This document shows, piece by piece, positions 58,556 to 64,000 of a stretch of 64,000 bases of DNA (position 1 is its first letter; each line of letters opens with the position of its first letter). The notes beneath the pieces were generated by a model. It saw only the letters and a list, made by a program, of their open reading frames with translations. It was not told the origin of the DNA and made no database searches. Source of the DNA: Niastella sp. (GTDB lineage: Bacteria > Bacteroidota > Bacteroidia > Chitinophagales > Chitinophagaceae); NCBI GenBank assembly GCA_016710595.1, contig JADJVM010000008.1:806001-870000 (forward strand), in the 5' to 3' direction. A program made the translations under genes and the position numbers.

Positions 58556-59275
58556 TTACAGTACCATCACTGATTTGGTAGGATTTGCATTTTTAATATC
58601 AGTTTCCACAAGCCCATCTTTTAAACGAATGATCCTTTGTGCATATTCTGATATATCTTCTTCATGAGTTACCAATACAACCGTATTGCCATCATTATGG
58701 ATCCTGCCCAGGATTTCCATGATTTCGTACGAAGTTTTAGAATCCAGGTTGCCCGTCGGTTCATCGGCAAGAATGATGGAAGGATTATTGATTAATGCCC
58801 TGGCAATGGCCACACGCTGGCATTGGCCACCGCTCAATTCATTGGGTTTATGATCCATCCGGTCATCTAATTTCACCCTTTTCAGCACTTCAGTGGCACG
58901 CTCAATCCTTTCTTTCCTTTTGATGCCGGCATAAATTAATGGAAGCGCCACATTTTCTGCCGCTGTGAGGCGTGATAGTAAATTGAACTGCTGAAATACA
59001 AATCCAATTTCCTGGTTTCGTACTACTGCAAGATCATCGTCTGCCATGCGGCTTACATCTTTGCCATTTAAAATATATTTTCCTCCGGTGGGCGAATCTA
59101 AGCAACCTAAAATATTCATCAAAGTAGATTTTCCACTGCCGCTGGGCCCCATAAGCGCAACATATTCATTCCTGAAAATATCTAAAGTGATACCCTTTAA
59201 TACCGGCAGTTCCTGCTTGCCCAGGTAATAACTTTTTCGAATCCCCTCTAAGTGAAGTAAAGCGATGTTATCCAT
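58556..59275 (-). CDS. ABC transporter ATP-binding protein, LolD/MacB-type
   Basis: 239 residues. Walker A GPSGSGKST is near residues 44-52, the Q-loop VFQQFNLLSRL near 93, the signature LSGGQCQRVAIARAL near 144-158, Walker B IILADEPTGNLD near 165-176 and the H-loop VLVTHEE near 204. The family exports lipoproteins, peptides or macrolides together with MacB/FtsX-type permeases. No permease gene is adjacent, so its partner lies elsewhere. It starts within the last bases of gatC. Confidence 0.93.
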   Translation of the reverse strand: MDNIALLHLEGIRKSYYLGKQELPVLKGITLDIFRNEYVALMGPSGSGKSTLMNILGCLDSPTGGKYILNGKDVSRMADDDLAVVRNQEIGFVFQQFNLLSRLTAAENVALPLIYAGIKRKERIERATEVLKRVKLDDRMDHKPNELSGGQCQRVAIARALINNPSIILADEPTGNLDSKTSYEIMEILGRIHNDGNTVVLVTHEEDISEYAQRIIRLKDGLVETDIKNANPTKSVMVL

Positions 59276-59565
59276 TATTTTTTAATAATTTTTGGTACTT
59301 TAAAATAAGTATTATCATGCAGCGCTGCACTTTTTAATGCTTCCTTCCTGCTTATTGATCCTTCTACAATATCTGCACGCATACAGTTCTTATTTTGGCT
59401 TATATGCAACAAAGGCGCTATATTTTCAGTATCCACTTCCTGCAGTTTACTTACAAATTGGATCATTTGCTCCAGGTCTTTCTTTATCGTTTCTTTTTCT
59501 TCATCATTAAAACGAAGCCGGCTTAAGGTAGCCAGTTTACTTATTAATTTATCATTTACCTCCAT
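59275..59565 (-). CDS. gatC: Asp-tRNA(Asn)/Glu-tRNA(Gln) amidotransferase subunit C
   Basis: 96 residues from the ATG at 59565; the longer frame to 59694 runs into the trpS start region and has no family match there. MEVNDKLISKLATLSRLRFNDEE and the ending CMRADIVEGSISRKEALKSAALHDNTYFKVPKII are GatC. It stabilises GatA/GatB in making Gln- and Asn-tRNA by transamidation. gatA and gatB are not in the window. The stop overlaps the ABC ATPase start by one base. Confidence 0.93.
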   Translation of the reverse strand: MEVNDKLISKLATLSRLRFNDEEKETIKKDLEQMIQFVSKLQEVDTENIAPLLHISQNKNCMRADIVEGSISRKEALKSAALHDNTYFKVPKIIKK

Positions 59566-59682
59566 ACTTACAAAAATAAACAATCGTTTTAGCAGTTGCG
59601 ACAATTTCTTTGCTGTATTTATCACATTTTTAATGAGATTGGATGTGGGTTTATTATCTTCGCCAGCATGTAATTTTACGTT

Positions 59683-60708
59683 ATGGAACAACATTCTACC
59701 AAAGAAATGGCATCAAAAAATATAGTGATGAGTGGTATCAGGCCTACTGGTTACCTGCATTTGGGTAATTATTTTGGCGCTATCCGCAATTACATAAAAA
59801 TGCAGGAAAACTATGAATGTTTTTTTATGGTAGCCGACCTGCATTCATTAACCACCCACCCGGATACCAAAGAATTAAAGCAAAATGTACACCGGGTGCT
59901 TGCTGAAAATATTGCTTGTGGCCTGGATCCGGAAAAAGCAGCTTTGTACTGCCAAAGCCATATTCATGAAATTTCAGAACTATATATGTACTTGAATATG
60001 CTGGCATACAAAGGCGAATTAGAAAAAACGGCAACATTTAAAGATAAAGTACGCCAGCACCCGCAAAACGTAAATGCAGGTTTACTTACTTACCCTGTTT
60101 TAATGGCAACTGATATTTTGGTACACCGGGCAAAATATGTACCCGTAGGTAAAGACCAGGAACAACACCTGGAGATGACTCGCAATTTTGCACAGCGTTT
60201 TAATTATCGGTATGGCGATGTATTTCCTGAACCGGTAGCCTTTAATTTTGGGGAAGACTTAGTAAAAATTCCGGGGTTGGATGGATCGGGTAAAATGAGT
60301 AAGAGCGAAAACAGTATGGCAACTTTATATTTAGCCGATGATGATGAAAGTATTCGTAAAAAAATAAAAAAAGCAAAAACAGATGCGGGGCCTATGGAAC
60401 CCAATACGCCAAAACCGGATTATATCGAAAATATATTTTTACTGATGAAATTAGTGAGCCCGGCTGATGTGATTGAAAAATTTGAAAATGATTATGCCAC
60501 TGCAAATATCCGGTATGGCGATATGAAGGCACAATTAGCCGAAGATATGGTTACATTCATAGCGCCCATCAGGCAAAAAACGAAGGATATCATGCAGAAT
60601 GAATCCTATCTTAAGCAAGTAATGGAACAAGGTGCAGAAAAGGCCCGGAAAAGCGCCGCAGCTACACTTTTACAAGTGAGGCAATCCATGGGGTTACAGT
60701 ATTACTAA
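59683..60708 (+). CDS. trpS: Tryptophan-tRNA ligase
   Basis: 341 residues. Class I signatures are PTGYLHLGNYFGAI (HIGH) near residues 21-34 and GKMSKSENS (KMSKS) near 205. Other blocks are DLHSLTTH and YPVLMATDILVHRAKYVPVGKDQEQHLE. A second ATG at 59707 (MASKNIVMSG) is also possible; a TAATTTTA stretch lies six bases before the first ATG. It is divergent from gatC. Confidence 0.97.
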   Translation: MEQHSTKEMASKNIVMSGIRPTGYLHLGNYFGAIRNYIKMQENYECFFMVADLHSLTTHPDTKELKQNVHRVLAENIACGLDPEKAALYCQSHIHEISELYMYLNMLAYKGELEKTATFKDKVRQHPQNVNAGLLTYPVLMATDILVHRAKYVPVGKDQEQHLEMTRNFAQRFNYRYGDVFPEPVAFNFGEDLVKIPGLDGSGKMSKSENSMATLYLADDDESIRKKIKKAKTDAGPMEPNTPKPDYIENIFLLMKLVSPADVIEKFENDYATANIRYGDMKAQLAEDMVTFIAPIRQKTKDIMQNESYLKQVMEQGAEKARKSAAATLLQVRQSMGLQYY

Positions 60709-60796
60709 TTCAACTTTTTAAAATAAATACTTCAATGAATTATTAATTTATTTTTTTGATTAATATTTCATACTTTGAACATCCTACTTCATATAT

Positions 60797-61432
60797 ATGG
60801 CAAAGTCGAAAAAAATAAAACATATTGCAGTGGCCGGGAACATTGGCGCCGGAAAGACCACGCTCACCCAGTTACTGAGTAAACATTACAAATGGATCCC
60901 GCATTTTGAAGATGTTGATCATAATCCTTATTTGAATGATTTTTATGAAGACATGCCCCGCTGGAGCTTTAATCTCCAGATTTATTTCTTAAACAGCAGG
61001 CTTACCCAATTATTAGAAATACACCGTGGTACAGAAACCGTGATACAGGACAGGACCATTTTTGAAGATGCCAATATTTTTGCACCCAACCTGCATGATA
61101 TGGGGCTGATGGGAAAAAGGGATTTCAACAATTACTATACTTTTTTTGAAACCCTTAAGAGTATGGTACAGCCACCGGATTTACTCATATATCTCAAGGC
61201 ATCCGTACCTACCCTGGTAGCTCAAATTCAAAAAAGAGGAAGGGAGTATGAAGAAAATATAAGATTAGATTATCTTAAAAAATTAAATGATTACTATAAT
61301 CAATGGATAGATAATTATAAAGAAGGTAAATTACTTATTATAGATGCAGATAATAATAAGTTTGCTGAAAATGATGAGGACCTGGGTAAAATCATTTCAC
61401 AAATAGACAGTACCCTTTTTGGATTGTTTTAA
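60797..61432 (+). CDS. Deoxynucleoside kinase (dNK family)
   Basis: 211 residues. The P-loop GNIGAGKTTLTQLL is near residues 14-27, FEDVDHNPYLNDFYED near 37-52 is the substrate-binding block, and VIQDRTIFEDANIF near 80-93 carries the DRS-like catalytic motif. LIYLKASVPTLVAQIQKRGREYE near 131-153 is the lid with arginines. Bacterial relatives phosphorylate deoxyadenosine, deoxyguanosine or deoxycytidine for salvage. Which one is uncertain. It lies 88 bp after trpS. Confidence 0.92.
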   Translation: MAKSKKIKHIAVAGNIGAGKTTLTQLLSKHYKWIPHFEDVDHNPYLNDFYEDMPRWSFNLQIYFLNSRLTQLLEIHRGTETVIQDRTIFEDANIFAPNLHDMGLMGKRDFNNYYTFFETLKSMVQPPDLLIYLKASVPTLVAQIQKRGREYEENIRLDYLKKLNDYYNQWIDNYKEGKLLIIDADNNKFAENDEDLGKIISQIDSTLFGLF

Positions 61433-61450
61433 ATTCATTATAAAAAATAA

Positions 61451-61480
61451 AAAGCGCATTCAAAAATGCGCTTTTTTTAA
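61451..61480. terminator. Bidirectional terminator between dNK and the TPM gene
   Basis: A 10-bp perfect stem AAAGCGCATT/AATGCGCTTT (61451-61460 with 61465-61474) with a CAAA loop, preceded by A residues and followed by T residues. Confidence 0.9.
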
Positions 61481-61488
61481 TATTTTTT

Positions 61489-62286
61489 TTACCATCCGCC
61501 ACTGGCTCCGCCGCCGCCAAAACTGCCACCGCCAAAGCCACCAAATCCACCGCCGCCACCGCCACCAAAACCGCCACCACTACTGCCCCAGCTACTGCCA
61601 CCGCTTCCGCCCGATGGGAATATAAAGGGGCCATTAAAACCACGGTATCCTCTCCGGCTCATAAAAGAACCACCATTTCCGCCACCGCCCCCTACTATAA
61701 TAAGGAAAATAATTACCAGGAAAATAACCAGCAAAATAGAGCGGCCCGGAATTTTTCCTTCTCCTCTTTCTCTTGCAACATGATATTTACCCTGGGCTGC
61801 ATCCATTATTGCATCGGTGCCCATATCTATGCCCCGGTAATAATCATCCCCTTTAAAATTAGGAACAATAATATCCTCAATAATTTGAGAAGCATACAAA
61901 TCAGTAATAGCGCCTTCTAAACCATACCCTACTGCAATATGAAGCTTATGGTCATTTTTTGCAATGAGTAACAATACCCCATTGTTAAAAGATTTTCCGC
62001 CTATACCCCAGGCCCTGCCCATTTGTATCGCTACATCAGAAATTTCTTTTCCATCAAGGCCCGGTATAATAACCACACTTACCTGGTTGGTCGTACTATC
62101 ATCAAAGGCGACTAATTTTTGTTCCAGCGCCTGCAATTGGTCAGCAGTTAGCGTTTGGGTATAATCATTTACCAATGTACGGGGTGCAGAACCGGGTTTT
62201 AATAAAGCATCCAGGCTAAAATTATTTTGTGCCAATGCAGGCAAACAAAATAATAGAACAAGAAATAATGGAAATATTTTTTTCAT
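61489..62286 (-). CDS. TPM domain protein (YgcG family), membrane-anchored with glycine-rich tail
   Basis: 265 residues. The signal peptide KKIFPLFLVLLFCLPALAQ precedes the TPM domain (about 38-165: LVNDYTQTLTADQLQALEQKL, NQVSVVIIPGLDGKEI, WGIGGKSFNNGVLLLIAKND, GYGLEGAITDLYA). A transmembrane helix follows (SILLVIFLVIIFLIIVG), then a cytoplasmic tail with Phe-rich and extremely Gly/Ser-rich sequence to the end. The domain is also known as the phosphatase-like TPM fold; the family is linked to photosystem and membrane-protein maintenance. It is the last gene of the LemA/TPM cluster. Confidence 0.9.
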   Translation of the reverse strand: MKKIFPLFLVLLFCLPALAQNNFSLDALLKPGSAPRTLVNDYTQTLTADQLQALEQKLVAFDDSTTNQVSVVIIPGLDGKEISDVAIQMGRAWGIGGKSFNNGVLLLIAKNDHKLHIAVGYGLEGAITDLYASQIIEDIIVPNFKGDDYYRGIDMGTDAIMDAAQGKYHVARERGEGKIPGRSILLVIFLVIIFLIIVGGGGGNGGSFMSRRGYRGFNGPFIFPSGGSGGSSWGSSGGGFGGGGGGGFGGFGGGSFGGGGASGGW

Positions 62287-62309
62287 GCTTTTAAAAGCCT
62301 TTTACAATA

Positions 62310-62774
62310 TTACTTACCAAATACGATATCATCAGGCAATTCATTTTTATCTGTAGCCGGTTCGTAAGGAAATTTTTCCTGCAATAATTTTCCTATATCA
62401 ACAACACAATTCACAATACCTTCTACCAGACGATCGGCTTTAAAAGACCTGATCAATAATAAAACCTCATGATCCCAAAACTCTTTCCCTATTGCTTTAT
62501 AAATTCCTTCATCTGCAAAAAGCGCCAGCTCATGATGTTTCATGGCGAGGTATAATAATACCGCATTCCGGTGTTCGGTTTCATCCATTTTTAATTTAAA
62601 AAAAACCTGGGAAGCTCGATCAACAGGATCTACAAAGGAATTTTTACTTTCTACAAACACCCTGATTTCTCCACTGGTAGTCCGCTCACTCTTACGAATA
62701 GCATCAACGATCTGTTGCTTTTCTTCTTCAGAAAAATAACGGTTCCTTTTTTTAAAAAACGAAAAAATACCCAT
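62310..62774 (-). CDS. TPM domain protein without membrane anchor
   Basis: 154 residues. MGIFSFFKKRNRYFSEEEKQQIVDAIRKSERTTSGEIRVFVESK starts the TPM fold; LKMDETEHRNAVLLYLAMKHHELALFADEG and FPYEPATDKNELPDDIVFG match small stand-alone TPM proteins. No signal peptide; the basic N-terminus (KKRNR) may bind membranes. It sits between the second LemA gene (2 bp gap) and the YgcG-type gene. Confidence 0.85.
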   Translation of the reverse strand: MGIFSFFKKRNRYFSEEEKQQIVDAIRKSERTTSGEIRVFVESKNSFVDPVDRASQVFFKLKMDETEHRNAVLLYLAMKHHELALFADEGIYKAIGKEFWDHEVLLLIRSFKADRLVEGIVNCVVDIGKLLQEKFPYEPATDKNELPDDIVFGK

Positions 62775-62776
62775 GG

Positions 62777-63361
62777 CTAAAATTTAATTTCAACTGCTTT
62801 ATCGGCTTCTTCCGAAGCTTCAAAACCATGTTTGGGTTCAAATCCGAATACTTTTGCAATGATATTTGCAGGAAATGTTTTTACCCCTGTATTATATATT
62901 TGCACCGATTCATTAAAATCTTTTCGGGCTACTTTGATCCTTCTTTCGGTTCCTTCTAATTGCACCTGCAACCCGCTAAATGCCTTTGTACCTTTAAGTT
63001 CCGGATATTTTTCAATCCGGGCAATTAACATATTGGTAGCAGATGCCAATTCATTCTGGGCTGCCAATTGGCGGTTATTACTTTCCGAATCTGGTTCATT
63101 AACCGTTATGGAACTTGCTTTAGAGCGGGCTTCGGTAATTTGTGACAATACGCCCGATTCAAAGTCGGCTCCGCCCTGTACCGTACTCACTAAATTGGGT
63201 ACCAGGTTCAGGCGTCTTTGATATGCATTTTGTACTTCGGCCCATTGGTTGTTTACCTTTTCTTCCTTTTTAATAAATCCATTATAGGTAACTATCCCAT
63301 ATAGCGCTATTAAAATAAATACGCCCCCAATGATATATCCAATGCTGCGTTTATTTTGCAT
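62777..63361 (-). CDS. LemA family protein, copy 2
   Basis: 194 residues from the ATG at 63361; an in-frame TTG five codons earlier is less likely. One N-terminal transmembrane helix (SIGYIIGGVFILIALYGIVTYNGFI) is followed by the LemA coiled-coil domain (NNQWAEVQNAYQRRLNLVPNLVSTVQG, RIEKYPELKGTKAFSGLQVQLEGTERRIKVAR) and the C-terminal FPANIIAKVFGF. It overlaps the end of the first copy by 11 bases, so the pair is coupled. LemA proteins are membrane-anchored helical proteins of poorly known function, often next to TPM proteins. Confidence 0.92.
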   Translation of the reverse strand: MQNKRSIGYIIGGVFILIALYGIVTYNGFIKKEEKVNNQWAEVQNAYQRRLNLVPNLVSTVQGGADFESGVLSQITEARSKASSITVNEPDSESNNRQLAAQNELASATNMLIARIEKYPELKGTKAFSGLQVQLEGTERRIKVARKDFNESVQIYNTGVKTFPANIIAKVFGFEPKHGFEASEEADKAVEIKF

Positions 63362-63953
63362 TTGCAGGTTGATCAAAGTTTACCTGGGGAGCTTTTTCTG
63401 CGCCTTCATCAGCTTTAAAACCATCACGGGGTTTAAAGCCAAACATACCGCCTAAAATATTCATGGGGAATGATCTTACTTTCGTATTGTAAACATTTAC
63501 TTCGTCATTAAACTTTTTACGGGAGTCTTTAATATTATTTTCAATACTCTCTAACTGGCCCTGCAATTTGGTGAAATTTTCTGTGGCTTTTAATTGCGGA
63601 TAAGCTTCTACAGAAACCAATAACCGGCTTAATGCAGAACTCATTTGACCTTGTGCTGCCTGGAACTGAGCCATTTTTTCATTGGTAAGCTGATCGGCAT
63701 TAATATTTACACTGGTTGCTTTTGCACGGGCTTCCACTACATCTGTAAGTGTTTTTTGCTCAAAATTTGCAGCGCCTTTTACAGTATTTACTAAATTCCC
63801 TACCAGGTCATTACGGTTTTGATATTCCGTTTGTACATTATTCCATGCTTTCTTAACAGATTCGTCTTGTTTTACCAATCCATTATATCCGTTGCAGCCC
63901 ATGAAGCCAACTACAACCAATACGATTATTAAAATTAAAATACCCGCTTTCAT
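63351..63953 (-). CDS. LemA family protein, copy 1
   Basis: 200 residues. The N-terminus AGILILIIVLVVVGFMGCNGYNGL contains a hydrophobic helix ending at a cysteine that could be a lipobox (GFMGC). The LemA domain follows (WNNVQTEYQNRNDLVGNLVNTVKG, AYPQLKATENFTKLQGQLESIENNIKDSRK) with FPMNILGGMFGF at the end. Clearly paralogous to the next gene. The cluster order LemA, LemA, TPM, TPM suggests one membrane complex; that is an inference. Confidence 0.92.
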   Translation of the reverse strand: MKAGILILIIVLVVVGFMGCNGYNGLVKQDESVKKAWNNVQTEYQNRNDLVGNLVNTVKGAANFEQKTLTDVVEARAKATSVNINADQLTNEKMAQFQAAQGQMSSALSRLLVSVEAYPQLKATENFTKLQGQLESIENNIKDSRKKFNDEVNVYNTKVRSFPMNILGGMFGFKPRDGFKADEGAEKAPQVNFDQPANAK

Positions 63954-64000
63954 AATAATTTGTTTTAAGGTTTAAGTATATAAAAATAAACTTTTATATT

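Noticed and set aside
59566..59694. N-terminal extension of GatC
   Set aside because: Basic, hydrophobic sequence with no match to GatC, running into the trpS start region.
61392..61643. Gly/Ala/Val-rich minus-strand frame
   Set aside because: It is the frame-shifted shadow of the glycine-rich tail of the TPM protein and spans the terminator.
1..64000. CRISPR arrays, insertion sequences, integrases or phage genes
   Set aside because: No regularly spaced repeats, transposase motifs, terminal repeats or phage structural genes were seen anywhere in the window.

Overview
The window is AT-rich chromosomal DNA of a Bacteroidota bacterium, most likely a Chitinophagaceae-type organism (family placement is an inference). 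The evidence is a SusE/SusF-type surface protein, a secreted esterase with a C-terminal type IX secretion sorting domain, a TonB receptor with a carboxypeptidase-like domain, the alternative GlmU-like protein, a DPE2-like MalQ, SDR-type threonine dehydrogenase and repeated TAnnTTTG -7 promoter elements. There is no rRNA, IS element, prophage, integrase or CRISPR array. It reads as ordinary core chromosome with a few lineage-specific islands.

Layout. 0-6.2 kb: tail of a SusE/F gene, then two minus-strand pairs: HisB-N-like phosphatase plus GH109 glycosidase, and MalQ plus dipeptide epimerase. 6.2-11.7 kb: two very small membrane/lipoprotein genes, a SnoaL-like protein, two overlapping CocE/NonD hydrolases and a TMEM175 channel. 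11.7-19.9 kb: rpoC and rpoB, without the usual rplKAJL genes in front. 20.2-24 kb: T9SS esterase, radical SAM/SPASM protein and acyltransferase. 24-28 kb: flippase, tpiA and GlmU-like operon, rpmE2, yajQ. 28-33.4 kb: TonB-type receptor, lgt, bacilliredoxin, Hsp20. 33.5-41.6 kb: secreted proteins of unknown role, thioesterase/coaD, pyrRB, a CBM48-HHH fusion, dienelactone hydrolase, DUF4268 protein, BamA-like protein. 41.7-50 kb: outer-membrane beta-barrel, threonine dehydrogenase, kdsA, PspC, aconitase, PadR pair, folA, sterol desaturase. 50-54 kb: DadA-like oxidase, a permuted ATP-grasp-like protein and a CHAD-like helical protein. 54-64 kb: M20 dipeptidase, tRNA-Met, an ECF sigma operon, PduO-type adenosyltransferase, gatC plus ABC ATPase, trpS, deoxynucleoside kinase, and a TPM/TPM/LemA/LemA cluster.

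Several themes recur. Envelope work is served by lgt, kdsA, the GlmU-like protein, the flippase, the BamA-like protein, the epimerase and the OMPs. Glycan and starch use is served by SusE/F, GH109, MalQ and CBM48. Nucleotide metabolism is served by pyrRB, folA and the deoxynucleoside kinase. Many genes have a TAnnTTTG element close to or overlapping the first possible start codon. This both corrects start sites and suggests very short 5' leaders. The least explained parts are the ATP-grasp/CHAD-like pair with the inverted-repeat spacer downstream, the CBM48-HHH fusion, the zinc-ligand-less HisB-N protein, the ECF operon with a non-ZAS anti-sigma candidate, and the radical SAM/acyltransferase pair. 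None of these is demonstrated to be a new system. They are the places where sequence context is not explained by known pathways.
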